DNA of 64,000 nt, taken from assembly GCA_028285485.1 (NCBI GenBank), contig JANQPC010000037.1:1-64000 (forward strand). Direction: 5' to 3'. Position numbers and translations under genes: made by a program. The notes under the pieces were generated by a model. It saw only the letters and a list, made by a program, of their open reading frames with translations, was not told the DNA's origin and ran no database searches. The stretch comes from Paracoccaceae bacterium (GTDB taxonomy: Bacteria > Pseudomonadota > Alphaproteobacteria > Rhodobacterales > Rhodobacteraceae). Below, one piece after another: positions 1 to 8,919 of this stretch. Each line of letters begins with the position of its first letter. The first letter of the stretch is position 1.

Positions 1-245
1 GCCCCGGTCAGGTGGGCGAACTGATGTATCCCATCGCCGAGGCGCATGTGGCGCGCTCGGTGCTGGTGGCGGATGCGGCGATCCGCGCGGCGCAGGAAAT
101 GCTCTGGGATCGGCTGCGGCTGGTGGTGGAGCCCGGCGGCGCCACGGCGCTTGCAGCGCTCACCGATGGCGCCTACCGGCCAGAGGCCGGGGAACGGCTG
201 GGCGTGCTTTTATGCGGGGCGAATACCGATGCGGTGGGGTTCTGA
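1..245 (+). CDS. Threonine/serine dehydratase (PLP-dependent), C-terminal end only
   Basis: The open frame is already running at the left edge, so only about the last 80 residues are present. The tail contains PGGATALAAL and ends with GVLLCGANTDAV, the pattern seen at the end of fold-type II PLP enzymes of the threonine ammonia-lyase/serine dehydratase family, which deaminate threonine or serine to a 2-oxo acid. The PLP lysine and glycine-rich loop lie outside the window, so substrate specificity cannot be judged. It ends 140 bp from the convergent stop of the SnoaL-like gene. Confidence 0.8.
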   Translation, partial: PGQVGELMYPIAEAHVARSVLVADAAIRAAQEMLWDRLRLVVEPGGATALAALTDGAYRPEAGERLGVLLCGANTDAVGF

Positions 246-385
246 GGCGCCCCCCGCGCGCCCGACTGGCGCCGCAAGCACCGGGTCGGCGTTAGCGCGG
301 CCCGGGTTGCGGAGGGATTTGCGGCCGCGCGCGAGCGAACCGCCCCGTTTAAACGTTAAGGGAGCCAGATCCTTCGCATAGCGCG

Positions 386-805
386 TTAGGCTACCGTTTC
401 GGCGATCATCGCGGTGTCGTAATACTCGCGATACTGTGTGATTTTCCCCTCTTTCCAAGTGGTTACGATCACGATCGGGGTATGGAAGGCGCGGTCATTC
501 GCGCGGTGGGTCCAGCCTGTAGAGCCGATCCCGACCACCCGATCGCCCTCCGCCACGGTTTCGTCAATCGTCCAGTGATCCATGGCGAAAATTCCCGTGA
601 GCCCTTGCAGGTACTCATCAAGCGCCGCGTGGCCCCGGCGGGCCGTTGTGAAGTGCAGCCCCTCGCGGCCATCGGCCAGGGACGTTATGCGCACATCGGT
701 GGCCATATAGTCATGCCACATCGTAAGATCGGCGCCGCGGCATTCGTGCCACCGCTCCCAGGCTTCCCGCAGCAAGGCGGTGTTTTTCTCTTCAACTGCG
801 CCCAT
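386..805 (-). CDS. SnoaL-like / NTF2-fold protein
   Basis: A 139-residue protein with the length and pattern of the NTF2-like alpha+beta barrel: an N-terminal helix with WERWHE, a central region rich in Asp and Trp, and a C-terminal sheet ending KITQYREYYDT, which is typical of SnoaL-like proteins. Such proteins are small enzymes or ligand-binding proteins of varied role, and no specific reaction can be assigned. The start at 805 is chosen over an upstream in-frame ATG because an AAGGAGAA Shine-Dalgarno lies just ahead and the homologous part begins here. It is divergent from the Anbu peptidase gene. Confidence 0.8.
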   Translation of the reverse strand: MGAVEEKNTALLREAWERWHECRGADLTMWHDYMATDVRITSLADGREGLHFTTARRGHAALDEYLQGLTGIFAMDHWTIDETVAEGDRVVGIGSTGWTHRANDRAFHTPIVIVTTWKEGKITQYREYYDTAMIAETVA

Positions 806-972
806 CCGAGTTCTCCTTCGTGCCGTTTGGCGCGAGCCATACCACGGCGACTCGCGCAATTTACGAAGAATGCGACGCGCCATGTGCTGGCCCCGACGCG
901 CCATCCCCGTTGCCCTTCGCGGCCCGGGCCCCTAAGGATGCCCGGCAGGGGACGGGGAATGGAACCGCGGCG

Positions 973-1698
973 ATGACCTACTGCGTGGGCCTGCTTCTGA
1001 AGGCAGGCATGGTGCTTCTCAGCGATACCCGCACCAATGCGGGGCTCGACAATATCTCGACCTATCGCAAGACGTTTGTCTTTGAAAATCCGGGCGAGCG
1101 GGTGATTGCGATCCTCACCGCGGGCAGCCTGAGCGTCACGCAGACCACGCTGGCCCGGCTGGAAGAAGCGGTGACGGATCTGGAAGCCGATCCGCAGCAT
1201 TCAATCCTGCATACGCCCACCATGCTGCAGGTGGCCGAGATCGTCGGGCGCACGCTCGCGCAGGTTTCGTCCGAAGTCCGCTCGAAGATGGATCACGCGC
1301 GGCAGGCGGCCTCGGCCTCGCTCATCGTCGCCGGCCAGCGCAAGGGCGGGGGGATGCGGATGTTCCTCGTCTACCCCGAAGGGAATTTCATCGAGGCCAC
1401 GGCGGATACGCCGTTTCTGCAGATCGGTGAACACAAATACGGCAAGCCGATCCTTGATCGGGTGGTAACCCCCGAGACCTCGCTTGCCGATGCCGAGAAG
1501 GCGGTACTTCTTTCGATGGATTCCACGCTGCGATCAAACCTTAGTGTGGGCATGCCGCTGGATCTGACCGTGATCGCGCGAGACGGGCTCGCGGTTACCG
1601 AAGCGCGGCGGATCGCGCCGGAGGATCTGGGCTTTCAGGAGATGAGCCGGGCCTGGAGCCAGGCGTTGCGCGACGCCTTTACCGAGATCAAGACATAA
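973..1698 (+). CDS. Anbu-type (ancestral beta-subunit) proteasome-like peptidase
   Basis: 241 residues starting MTYCVGLLLKAG followed by SDTRTNAGLDN. This is the start of the predicted proteasome-type protease family known as Anbu (COG3484), self-assembling relatives of HslV and proteasome beta subunits. Removal of the initiator Met would expose Thr2 as the N-terminal nucleophile, which is why the 973 ATG is preferred over the longer open frame from 820. In many genomes Anbu lies with transglutaminase-like, alpha-E and ATP-grasp genes; here none of those is adjacent and it is followed 5 bp later by an alpha/beta hydrolase. Its substrate is not known. Confidence 0.88.
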   Translation: MTYCVGLLLKAGMVLLSDTRTNAGLDNISTYRKTFVFENPGERVIAILTAGSLSVTQTTLARLEEAVTDLEADPQHSILHTPTMLQVAEIVGRTLAQVSSEVRSKMDHARQAASASLIVAGQRKGGGMRMFLVYPEGNFIEATADTPFLQIGEHKYGKPILDRVVTPETSLADAEKAVLLSMDSTLRSNLSVGMPLDLTVIARDGLAVTEARRIAPEDLGFQEMSRAWSQALRDAFTEIKT

Positions 1699-1703
1699 CG
1701 CCC

Positions 1704-2438
1704 ATGGCGGCGCTGGCGCTTGAGGAGCTGGGCGGGCACGGGCCGGTGTACGGGCCCGGCGATGGCGCGGCGCTGCCGGGCGTGGTGATCCTCCATGGCG
1801 CCGAGGGGCCGATGGCGGGCTGGGCGCACCGCTTTGCCGCGATCCTGGCCGCACACGGGTTTCTCGCGCTGCCGCTGGGCTACGGAGAGGGCGATTTCTT
1901 CGGGGCCGGGCCGATCCGCGATGTGGATCTGCGCGCGGTGCCGGCAGCCGTGGCCGCGCTGGCCGCGCATCCCCGCTGCCGGGGCGCGGGGCTTTTCGGC
2001 TGGTCGCGCGGCGGTGAGATGGCGCTTCTTGCGGCGGTGCTTGCAGGGGCCGGGGCGATCCCGGCGCTGGCCGTGCATGCGCCTTCCGATATCGTGAACG
2101 GGGCGTTCGATCCTGCGGAGATGCGGCGCACGGGGCATATGCGCAGCGCCGATCCCGATGGCCCCCGCGCCTGGGCCTGGCCCGGGAACGAGGCCGCGCT
2201 GACCCCCGGCGCGCCGATCGAGATCGAGCGTTACGGGGGGCCCGTTTTCCTTTCGGTCGGCACCGCCGATGAGGTTTGGGATCCCCGGATGACCTGTAAC
2301 CTTGCAGACCGGCTGGCCGCCGCCGGGCGCCCGGCCGATCTTTTGCTCGCCGAGGGCGAAGGGCATGGCTACAGTTTTGCCCGCGAGCCCGAGCTTTGGG
2401 CCCGCCTGATCGCATTTTTCGAAAGGGCGCTGCCATGA
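1704..2438 (+). CDS. Alpha/beta hydrolase (dienelactone hydrolase-like)
   Basis: 244 residues with the alpha/beta-hydrolase layout: oxyanion region VVILHGAEGP (about 27-36), nucleophile elbow GWSRGGE with Ser101, a likely acid in the SVGTADEVWD segment and His221 in GEGHGYSF. It is closest in style to dienelactone hydrolase or acyl-CoA thioesterase C-terminal domains. No signal peptide is seen, so it is probably cytoplasmic. It starts 5 bp after the Anbu gene and its stop overlaps the next ATG, so it is probably co-transcribed with the two VOC genes and the GNAT gene. The substrate is unknown. Confidence 0.82.
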   Translation: MAALALEELGGHGPVYGPGDGAALPGVVILHGAEGPMAGWAHRFAAILAAHGFLALPLGYGEGDFFGAGPIRDVDLRAVPAAVAALAAHPRCRGAGLFGWSRGGEMALLAAVLAGAGAIPALAVHAPSDIVNGAFDPAEMRRTGHMRSADPDGPRAWAWPGNEAALTPGAPIEIERYGGPVFLSVGTADEVWDPRMTCNLADRLAAAGRPADLLLAEGEGHGYSFAREPELWARLIAFFERALP

Positions 2439-2809
2439 GCGGGGCGGTAACGGGCATTGGCGGGATCTTCTTTCGGGCGGAAGACCCGGCTGCGCTGGCC
2501 GGCTGGTATAGCGCCCACCTGGGGGTCACGGTTGAAGATTTCTGGCCGCAAGAGGCGGGCAATGCCGTCTTCGCGCCGTTCAAGGCCAGAACCGATTATT
2601 GGGCGCCGGAGAAGCAGTGGATGCTGAACCTGCGGGTGCGCGGGCTCGATGCGCTACTGGCCCGGCTTGCCGCCGCGGGGATCGTGGCCGAGCGGCGCGC
2701 GGAGTGGGACGCGCCCGAGACTGGGCGGTTTGCGCGCATTCACGACCCGGAGGGAAATGCGATAGAGCTTTGGGAACCGCCGGGGGAGGGTGGCGCAGAT
2801 GAAGCTTGA
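2435..2809 (+). CDS. VOC/glyoxalase family protein (first of two)
   Basis: 124 residues with the vicinal-oxygen-chelate repeat: an N-terminal beta segment GIGGIFFRAEDP, a WYSAHLGV segment typical of glyoxalase/bleomycin-resistance proteins, and a C-terminal HDPEGNAIELWEP that carries the usual metal-ligand Glu. The start ATG overlaps the stop of the hydrolase (ATGA), which rules out the longer open frame from 2396. VOC proteins may be metal-dependent lyases, dioxygenases or binding proteins; the substrate cannot be read from the sequence. Confidence 0.85.
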   Translation: MSGAVTGIGGIFFRAEDPAALAGWYSAHLGVTVEDFWPQEAGNAVFAPFKARTDYWAPEKQWMLNLRVRGLDALLARLAAAGIVAERRAEWDAPETGRFARIHDPEGNAIELWEPPGEGGADEA

Positions 2810-3419
2810 ACTCGATCACATCGCCGTTGCGGGCGAAGACCTTGGCGCCGCTGTGGCGCATGTGGAAGAGGCGCTGGGCGTGCCGCTGGCGGCGGGGGGC
2901 GAACACCGCGAGATGGGCACCCACAATAAGCTTCTGTCGCTCGGCCCGGGGCTTTACCTTGAAGCCATCGCCGTGAACCCGGACGCGCCGGTGCCGAACC
3001 GCCCGCGCTGGTTTGCGCTGGATAGTTTTGCGGGGCCCTCGCGGCTTTCGAACTGGATCCTGCGAACGGCAAGCCTTCTGGCAGCGCTTTCTGTCGCGCC
3101 CTCGGCTTCGGGCGAAGCGATGGCATTCAAGCGGGGCGACTATGCCTGGCAGATGGCGGTGCCCGAGGATGGGCGATTGCCCTATGACGGCGCCTCCCCC
3201 GCGCTGATCGAATGGGCGGGCGAGGCCCATCCCGCCGCTGCGCTGCCCGAAAGCGGCTGCCGGCTGGAGCGGCTGGAGATTGCGCACCCCGCCGCGATGG
3301 ATCTGATGCGCGAGTTTCCCGCGCTTTTGCACCTGGAGCGCGTGCGCCTTGGCCCCGGCCCCGGCTTCGAGATGCGCGCCGATGTTCGAACTCCGCATGG
3401 GCTAAGGTACTTGCGGTGA
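2799..3419 (+). CDS. VOC family protein (glyoxalase-like domain), second copy
   Basis: 206 residues, starting KLELDHIAVAGEDL, with an early His in the typical metal-ligand position and LGPGLYLEAIAVNPDAP, the pattern of the Glyoxalase_3-like family. The ATG at 2799 overlaps the end of the preceding VOC gene and has a GGGGGAGGG Shine-Dalgarno; a GTG at 2790 is a less likely alternative. It is translationally coupled to the GNAT gene through a GTGA overlap. The reaction is unknown. Confidence 0.82.
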   Translation: MKLELDHIAVAGEDLGAAVAHVEEALGVPLAAGGEHREMGTHNKLLSLGPGLYLEAIAVNPDAPVPNRPRWFALDSFAGPSRLSNWILRTASLLAALSVAPSASGEAMAFKRGDYAWQMAVPEDGRLPYDGASPALIEWAGEAHPAAALPESGCRLERLEIAHPAAMDLMREFPALLHLERVRLGPGPGFEMRADVRTPHGLRYLR

Positions 3420-3904
3420 CGATCCGCGCGGCCGGGGCTGGGGATATCCCCGCCATCCGCGGCCATTGGAACGATGTGATCCGCGACACGCTGATCAGCT
3501 TCAAGCATGAAGAGATGAGTGACGCCGATGTGGCCGCCTATCTTGCAGAACGGGCGGCGGCGGGGCACCCCTTTTTCGTGGCCGAACTTCAGGGCGCGGT
3601 GGTGGGCTTTGCCACCTACTTCCAGTTTCGCGGCGGATCGGGCTATGCCCATACGCTGGAACACTCGATCATGCTGGGCGCGGCGGCCCGCGGCCAGGGG
3701 CTGGGCCGCAAGCTTCTGATTTCGCTCGAAGATCACGCGCGCGGGGGCGGGCATCATTCGCTTTTCGCCGGGGTTTCCTCGGCCAACCCCGCGGGCCGGG
3801 CGTTTCACGCCGCGATGGGATATGAAGAGATCGCCACGCTGCGCGAAGTGGGCTTCAAATGGGGCCGCTGGCTGGATCTCACCTTGATGCAGAAAATCCT
3901 GTAA
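3416..3904 (+). CDS. GNAT-family N-acetyltransferase
   Basis: 162 residues beginning VTIRAAGAGDI and carrying the acetyl-CoA pyrophosphate-binding motif in ARGQGLGRKLL, followed by AFHAAMGYEE, typical of phosphinothricin acetyltransferase-like GNAT proteins. The GTG start overlaps the stop of the previous gene (GTGA), supporting it over the longer frame. It is the last gene of the tightly overlapping run from the hydrolase. It probably acetylates a small amine; the acceptor is unknown. Confidence 0.88.
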   Translation: MTIRAAGAGDIPAIRGHWNDVIRDTLISFKHEEMSDADVAAYLAERAAAGHPFFVAELQGAVVGFATYFQFRGGSGYAHTLEHSIMLGAAARGQGLGRKLLISLEDHARGGGHHSLFAGVSSANPAGRAFHAAMGYEEIATLREVGFKWGRWLDLTLMQKIL

Positions 3905-3935
3905 GCGCCCGCCGGGCGCGGATAGGCTTTGGCCG

Positions 3936-4619
3936 ATGTCGATCTGGTCACGCATAGCAGATGCGCTTTCGGCGCTAGCCTCGGGCGAGGGCCTGGGCGA
4001 GGTGTTCGACCGGCTGCGCACGCCGCCCGAGCGCTCCGTTGCCTTTGCGATCGCGGTGATCGCGCTTGGGGCGAAGATGGCCAAGGCCGATGGGCTGGTG
4101 ACCCGCGATGAGGTGGCGGCCTTTCGTGAGGTTTTCACGATCCCGCAAGGGGAAGAGCAGAATGCCGCGCGGGTCTTCAACCTCGCCCGCCAGGATGTGG
4201 CCGGGTTTGAGGATTATGCCGCCCGCATCCGCGCGATGTTCGGCGAAGGCAGCGAGGTGTTGGCAGACCTCCTGGAAGGCCTCTTTCACATCGCGATGGC
4301 GGATGGGCATTATCACCCGTCGGAGGATGATTTCCTCGCACGCGTCGCAGGCATTTTCGATGTGCCGGATCGGGAGTTCCGAAGCCTTCGTGCGCGTTTC
4401 GTGCCCGATGCGGAGCCCGACCCCTGGGATGTGCTGGGCGTGACGCCCGGCACGCCGATGGAAGAGGTGCGCGCCGCCTGGCGCCAGCTTGTGCGCGACA
4501 GTCATCCTGACAGGATGATGGCCCGCGGCGTGCCCGAAGAAGCGGTGAAGATGGCCGAGAAGCGGCTGATCGCGATCAATCGGGCCTGGGAAGAGATTTC
4601 CGAGGGCCGCGCGGCGTGA
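3936..4619 (+). CDS. TerB-domain / J-domain protein (DjlA-like)
   Basis: 227 residues in two parts. Residues about 25-150 form a helical TerB-like domain with two similar segments (AKMAKADGLV and HIAMADGHYH, each with the Asp-Gly acidic pattern). Residues about 165-225 are a J domain, WDVLGVTPGTP then the signature HPD within RDSHPDRM. J domains stimulate DnaK ATPase. E. coli DjlA has an N-terminal membrane segment, but none is evident here, so this is probably a soluble co-chaperone. Confidence 0.88.
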   Translation: MSIWSRIADALSALASGEGLGEVFDRLRTPPERSVAFAIAVIALGAKMAKADGLVTRDEVAAFREVFTIPQGEEQNAARVFNLARQDVAGFEDYAARIRAMFGEGSEVLADLLEGLFHIAMADGHYHPSEDDFLARVAGIFDVPDREFRSLRARFVPDAEPDPWDVLGVTPGTPMEEVRAAWRQLVRDSHPDRMMARGVPEEAVKMAEKRLIAINRAWEEISEGRAA

Positions 4620-4643
4620 GGCCCCGAGGGTGAGGCCCGGCCG

Positions 4644-5669
4644 GTGAGACTTGCCACCTACAATGTGGAGTGGTTCACCAACCTTTTCGATGACGGTGGC
4701 GCCATGCTGGCCGATGCCGAATGGTCGGGCCGGCGGGATATAACGCGGGGCGATCAACTGGCCGCCCTTGGCATCGTTTTCACCGCGCTCGATGCCGATG
4801 CGGTGATGGTGATCGAGGCGCCCGATACCCATCGGCGGCGCGATGGCGTGGCGGCGCTGGAAGGGTTCGCGGCGCATTTCGGGCTTCGGGCCCGGCGGGC
4901 GATCATGGGATATGCCAATGATACGCAACAGGAAATTGCGCTGCTTTATGACCCCGATGTGATCAGCGCACGCCATGATCCGAAAGGGGCGGAAACGGGC
5001 AAGCGCGGGGCGGAAGGCGCGCCGCGCTTTGACGGCGCGATGCGCATCGATCTTGATATCGACAATACGCAGGATGTGGTGCGCTGGTCGAAGCCGCCTT
5101 TGGAACTGGCGGTGGAAACGGCGGGCGGCGCGGCCTTCCGGATGATCGGCGTGCACGCGAAATCGAAGGCGCCCCACGGTGCGAAGGGGCGCGAAGCGGT
5201 GATGCGCGCAGCCATCGCCAACCGCCGCAAGCAGCTTGCGCAATGCATCTGGCTGAGGCGCCGGGTCGAGGCGCATCTGGCCGCAGGCGATCCGCTGATC
5301 GTGCTGGGCGATTTCAACGATGGCCCGGGGCTCGATGAATATGAGCAGCTCTTCGGGCGCTCGGGCGTTGAAATCGTGATTGGCGAGGCTGGGGCGGCGC
5401 AGCTTTACGATCCCCACGCGCGGCGCGTGATCTCGCGCCGGATCGCGGCCCTGCCAGCCACCGCGCGCTTCTGGCTGCCCCATGAAGAGCGCTGGCTGCA
5501 GGCGCTTCTGGATTACATCATGGTGTCGGAGGATCTGCGCGCGCTCAGCCCGCGCTGGCGGATCTGGCACCCGTTTGACGATGCCGCCTGCTACCGGGCG
5601 GTCGAGCTGCGCGAGGCGCTTCTGGCGGCGTCGGACCATTTTCCGGTAACGCTCGATATCGCGCTATAA
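4644..5669 (+). CDS. Endonuclease/exonuclease/phosphatase (EEP) family protein
   Basis: 341 residues with a GTG start. The N-terminal RLATYNVEWF has the metal-binding Asn, VIEAPD the metal-binding Glu, VLGDFNDGPG the Asp/Asn pair and SDHFPV the catalytic Asp-His, all hallmarks of the DNase I/EEP superfamily of phosphodiesterases. No signal peptide is seen. Members act on nucleic acids, phospholipids or small phosphodiesters, and the substrate here cannot be told. Confidence 0.85.
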   Translation: MRLATYNVEWFTNLFDDGGAMLADAEWSGRRDITRGDQLAALGIVFTALDADAVMVIEAPDTHRRRDGVAALEGFAAHFGLRARRAIMGYANDTQQEIALLYDPDVISARHDPKGAETGKRGAEGAPRFDGAMRIDLDIDNTQDVVRWSKPPLELAVETAGGAAFRMIGVHAKSKAPHGAKGREAVMRAAIANRRKQLAQCIWLRRRVEAHLAAGDPLIVLGDFNDGPGLDEYEQLFGRSGVEIVIGEAGAAQLYDPHARRVISRRIAALPATARFWLPHEERWLQALLDYIMVSEDLRALSPRWRIWHPFDDAACYRAVELREALLAASDHFPVTLDIAL

Positions 5670-5740
5670 GGGGCCCGGGCCCTTCCGAATGCGGATCAGA
5701 GCCGCCATATAGGGGCCACGCTGCTCTGGGAGGGCTGCTT

Positions 5741-6040
5741 ATGAAACATCTTTTGGCCGGGGTGATCGCTGCAGGGCTTGCCGCTGCACCTGCCGCCGCC
5801 GAAGAGGGCGATATGCGCGAGGGGCTCGATCTTCTGGGCGAAGGCACGCGGCTTCTGCTTGAGGGCCTGATGGCCGAGATGGAGCCTGCGCTGAAGGGTT
5901 TTGCCGAAAGCCTGCGCGGGATCGAGGGCTATCATGCCCCCGAAGTGCTTCCCAATGGCGATATCATCATCCGCCGTAAGCGGGCCGAAGAGGCGGCACC
6001 GGGGGCGCCGCTGCCCGAGGCCGAGGAGATCGAGATCTGA
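5741..6040 (+). CDS. Small secreted protein, unknown function
   Basis: 99 residues with a clear N-terminal signal peptide (MKHLLAGVIAAG, small residues, probable cleavage after the PAAA at about 20). The mature part is acidic, with an amphipathic helix around DLLGEGTRLLLEGL and a charged C-terminal tail rich in Glu. It is probably periplasmic. The style matches a small conserved family common in Rhodobacteraceae; no function is known to me. A GAGGG Shine-Dalgarno-like stretch precedes the ATG. Confidence 0.75.
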   Translation: MKHLLAGVIAAGLAAAPAAAEEGDMREGLDLLGEGTRLLLEGLMAEMEPALKGFAESLRGIEGYHAPEVLPNGDIIIRRKRAEEAAPGAPLPEAEEIEI

Positions 6041-6048
6041 GCGGGCCG

Positions 6049-6456
6049 ATGCAGGCGCGCTTCACGGTGCCCACCCGCGGCCCGGGGCTTTACGAGATCA
6101 CCCGTGAGATCGCCGATTGGGTCACGGGCGATGGGGTATTGACGCTTTTCGTGCGCCACACCTCCTGTTCGCTGGTGATCCAGGAAAACGCCGATCCGGA
6201 TGTGCGCCGCGATCTCGATGCCTTTTTTGCGCGGCTTGTGCCGCCGGGGGATGACCCCTCGATGAGCTGGCTCACCCATACGATCGAGGGGCCTGACGAT
6301 ATGCCCGCCCATATCAAGGCCGCGCTGCTTCCGGTGAGCCTTTCCATCCCCGTTGCGGCGGGGCGCCTGGCGCTGGGCACCTGGCAGGGGATTTATCTTT
6401 TCGAACATCGCACCGCGCCGCACCGGCGGGAAATTGCGGCGCATCTTGCACATTAG
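6049..6456 (+). CDS. YjbQ family protein (UPF0047)
   Basis: 135 residues, the usual size for this family, with the signature FVRHTSCSLVIQENADP and a C-terminal GTWQGIYLFEHR. Members of UPF0047 fold as small trimeric beta proteins, and some have been reported to have thiamine-phosphate synthase activity; the physiological role is still poorly settled. It begins 8 bp after the small secreted protein, suggesting the same transcript. Confidence 0.88.
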   Translation: MQARFTVPTRGPGLYEITREIADWVTGDGVLTLFVRHTSCSLVIQENADPDVRRDLDAFFARLVPPGDDPSMSWLTHTIEGPDDMPAHIKAALLPVSLSIPVAAGRLALGTWQGIYLFEHRTAPHRREIAAHLAH

Positions 6457-6471
6457 CGATAGGGGCACATC

Positions 6472-7143
6472 ATGACGAAGACGCTGTTCATCACCGGCGC
6501 CTCCACCGGGATCGGGGCCGAAACGGCGCGCGCCGCGGCGGGTGCGGGCTGGAACGTTGGGCTTTTCGCGCGCTCTGCCGAGAAACTCGCGGCGCTTGCG
6601 GGCGAGATCGGGGATCAGGCGCTGGCCTTGCCGGGGGATGTCACCGATCTGGCCGCCCAGGAGGCGGCCGTGGCCGCCTGCGCGGCGCGGTTCGGCGGGC
6701 TCGATGCCGCCTTTGCCAATGCCGGCAAGGGGCTCGACACGCCGGGCACGGAGGCCGGCGATCCTGCGGAATGGCGCCAGCTGATCGACCTCAACATCAT
6801 GGGGCTTCTCTACACCGCGCGCGCGGCGCTTCCGGAACTGCGCAAGACGAAGGGCACGCTTGTTCTCACCGGATCGGCCGCGGGGCGCCGCCATATCACG
6901 GGATCGATCTACGGTGCCACGAAATGGTTCGTGCACGGCTATGCCGGCAATATGGCCGAGGAGATGCGCGCCTGGGGCGGGCGCTGCGCTGTGGTGGCGC
7001 CGGGGATGGTGGATACGCCGTTTTTCGATGAGGCGAGGCCCGACAAGCTGAAGCCCGAGGATGTGGCCGCCGCAGTGATGCATATTCTCGAAGCTCCGCC
7101 GCGCGCCGGCGTGCGCGAGGTGTTCCTGATGCCGCAAAACTGA
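6472..7143 (+). CDS. Short-chain dehydrogenase/reductase (SDR)
   Basis: 223 residues with the classical SDR markers: cofactor motif TGASTGIG (about 8-15), NAG at the end of beta4, and the catalytic YxxxK as YGATK within GSIYGATKWF. The family carries out NAD(P)-dependent oxidation or reduction of alcohols and ketones. The FARS segment at beta2 hints at NADP preference. The substrate is unknown. It sits 15 bp after yjbQ with a GGGG Shine-Dalgarno-like stretch. Confidence 0.9.
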   Translation: MTKTLFITGASTGIGAETARAAAGAGWNVGLFARSAEKLAALAGEIGDQALALPGDVTDLAAQEAAVAACAARFGGLDAAFANAGKGLDTPGTEAGDPAEWRQLIDLNIMGLLYTARAALPELRKTKGTLVLTGSAAGRRHITGSIYGATKWFVHGYAGNMAEEMRAWGGRCAVVAPGMVDTPFFDEARPDKLKPEDVAAAVMHILEAPPRAGVREVFLMPQN

Positions 7144-7295
7144 GGGTTTTCGGGGGTCTGGCGCGCCTGAGGGACGCGCGCAACACCCAAGATATAGCAA
7201 CGATTTTCCCCTCTACCCAATCTCTGGCGGCATGCCTATAGTGCCTGTGGAATGCGGGGCGCGGCCCCCAATAAGGCGAAGGATTGGGGGAAGGC

Positions 7296-7763
7296 ATGCG
7301 CTGCCCGTTTTGCGGAAACATCGACACTCAGGTGAAGGATTCGCGGCCTGCGGAGGATCACGTTGCGATCCGGCGGCGCCGTTTCTGCCCGGCCTGCGGT
7401 GGGCGGTTCACCACCTATGAACGGGTGCAGCTGCGCGATCTGGTGGTGGTGAAAACCAATGGCAAGCGCGAGGATTTCGATCGCGACAAGCTGGAACGTT
7501 CGATCCGGATCGCAATGCAGAAGCGCCCGATCGAGCCCGAGCGCATCGATCAGATGATTTCGGGCATCGTGCGGCGGCTGGAATCGATGGGCGAGACGGA
7601 TATCCCCTCGAAAACGATCGGTGAGATCGTGATGGAAAGCCTCGCCCGGATCGATACCGTGGCCTATGTGCGTTTTGCCAGTGTTTACAAGAACTTCCAG
7701 GCCGCGGATGATTTCGAAGAATTCGTGAGCGAGCTGCGCCCGCCGAAGCCGGACGAGGCGTGA
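7296..7763 (+). CDS. nrdR: Transcriptional repressor NrdR
   Basis: 155 residues with an N-terminal zinc ribbon of four cysteines ([10 protein letters not shown] ... FCPACGGRF) followed by the ATP-cone domain ([17 protein letters not shown] onwards). This is diagnostic of NrdR, the nucleotide-sensing repressor of ribonucleotide reductase operons. The ATG at 7296 is chosen over an in-frame TTG at 7284 because the conserved N-terminus begins there and GGGGGAAGG precedes it. Its stop overlaps the GTG start of ribD, the standard nrdR-ribD arrangement of alphaproteobacteria. Confidence 0.97.
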   Translation: MRCPFCGNIDTQVKDSRPAEDHVAIRRRRFCPACGGRFTTYERVQLRDLVVVKTNGKREDFDRDKLERSIRIAMQKRPIEPERIDQMISGIVRRLESMGETDIPSKTIGEIVMESLARIDTVAYVRFASVYKNFQAADDFEEFVSELRPPKPDEA

Positions 7764-8866
7764 CGCCGCCAACCCAAGCGCAGGCCGACGCCCGGTTCAT
7801 GGCGCTGGCGCTGTCGCTCGGGGCCCGGCGGCTGGGGCAGGTTTGGCCCAACCCCGCCGTGGGTTGCATCATCGTGAAAGCGGGCCGGATCGTGGGGCGC
7901 GGGGTAACCGCGCCGGGCGGGCGGCCCCATGGCGAACCCCAGGCACTGGCCCAGGCGGGTGCGGCGGCACGGGGCGCCACCGCCTATGTTTCCCTAGAAC
8001 CCTGCGCGCATCAGGGGCAAACGCCGCCCTGCGCCGAGGCGCTGGTGGCCGCCGGTGTGGCGCGCGTGGTCACGGCGCTGGAAGACCCTGATCCGCGCGT
8101 TGCGGGGCGGGGCCATGGCATTCTGCGCGCGGCGGGCATCGCGGTGGAGAGCGGGGTGCTTTCGGCCGAGGCGCGCGCCGCCCATCGCGGCTTTCTCACC
8201 CGCCTGGCCGAGGGCCGGCCCATGTTAACGCTCAAGCTTGCGTCAAGCTTTGACGGGCGGATCGCAACGGCCTCGGGCGAAAGCCGCTGGATCACCGGGC
8301 CCTCCGCCCGGCGCCGCGTGCATCTGGAACGGATGCGCCACGATCTGGTGCTTGTGGGCGGCGGCACCGCGCGCGCTGACGATCCCGATTTGCGCGTGCG
8401 CGAGATGGGGGCGGTAGCGCAGCCCGTGCGCGCGGTGGCCTCGCGGCGGCTGAACGTGCCCCTGGGCGCGCGGCTGGTGCAATCGGTGGATCAGGGGCCC
8501 GTCTGGATGCTGCATGAGGCGGGCGCAACGGTTGATCCCGCCTGGGCGGATACAGGCGTGCGGCTGATCGGCGTGCCTGGCGCGCCGGGCGGGCAGCTCG
8601 ATCCGGCGGGGATGCTGCAGGCGCTTGGCGCGGCTGGGATCACGCGGGTGTTCTGCGAGGGGGGCGGCGCGCTCGCGGCCTCGCTGTTGCAGGCGGGCGT
8701 GGTGGATGAGGTGATCGGGTTTACCGCGGGGCTGATGCTCGGGGCCGAGGGGCAGCCCGCGCTTGGCGCGCTGGGGGTTGGCGCGCTGGCGGATGCGCCG
8801 CAGTTCCGGCTTGTGGAGACAGAGCGCGTGGGGCCCGATGTGCTGCACCGCTGGGTGCGGGGATAG
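7760..8866 (+). CDS. ribD: Bifunctional riboflavin biosynthesis deaminase/reductase RibD
   Basis: 368 residues. The N-terminal deaminase domain has [11 protein letters not shown], a zinc-ligand HGE segment (usually HAE) and [12 protein letters not shown] with the zinc cysteines. The C-terminal reductase domain starts near [14 protein letters not shown] and includes [13 protein letters not shown]. The protein catalyses deamination and then reduction of the pyrimidine intermediate of riboflavin synthesis. The GTG start overlaps the nrdR stop and keeps the conserved DARFMALAL start. The gene downstream is on the opposite strand, so ribD is separated here from ribE. Confidence 0.96.
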   Translation: MTPPTQAQADARFMALALSLGARRLGQVWPNPAVGCIIVKAGRIVGRGVTAPGGRPHGEPQALAQAGAAARGATAYVSLEPCAHQGQTPPCAEALVAAGVARVVTALEDPDPRVAGRGHGILRAAGIAVESGVLSAEARAAHRGFLTRLAEGRPMLTLKLASSFDGRIATASGESRWITGPSARRRVHLERMRHDLVLVGGGTARADDPDLRVREMGAVAQPVRAVASRRLNVPLGARLVQSVDQGPVWMLHEAGATVDPAWADTGVRLIGVPGAPGGQLDPAGMLQALGAAGITRVFCEGGGALAASLLQAGVVDEVIGFTAGLMLGAEGQPALGALGVGALADAPQFRLVETERVGPDVLHRWVRG

Positions 8867-8919
8867 GCGAGGCGCCTGCAAAACGACCGGTCAGCACAGC
8901 TGGCCGCGCGTTGGCGGGC

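Noticed and set aside
3975..5639. Long minus-strand open frame (554 codons) opposite the J-domain and EEP genes
   Set aside because: Its translation is rich in Arg, His, Pro and Gly with no family motif, as expected for the antisense of high-GC coding DNA; the plus-strand genes have clear catalytic motifs.
5932..7200. Minus-strand open frame of 422 codons opposite yjbQ and the SDR
   Set aside because: It covers the complement of two well-supported genes and shows no recognisable domain; codon-bias shadow.
7144..7295. NrdR-box-like sequences upstream of nrdR
   Set aside because: Only a partial ACAC/ATATAG similarity is seen and no paired boxes; too weak to call.
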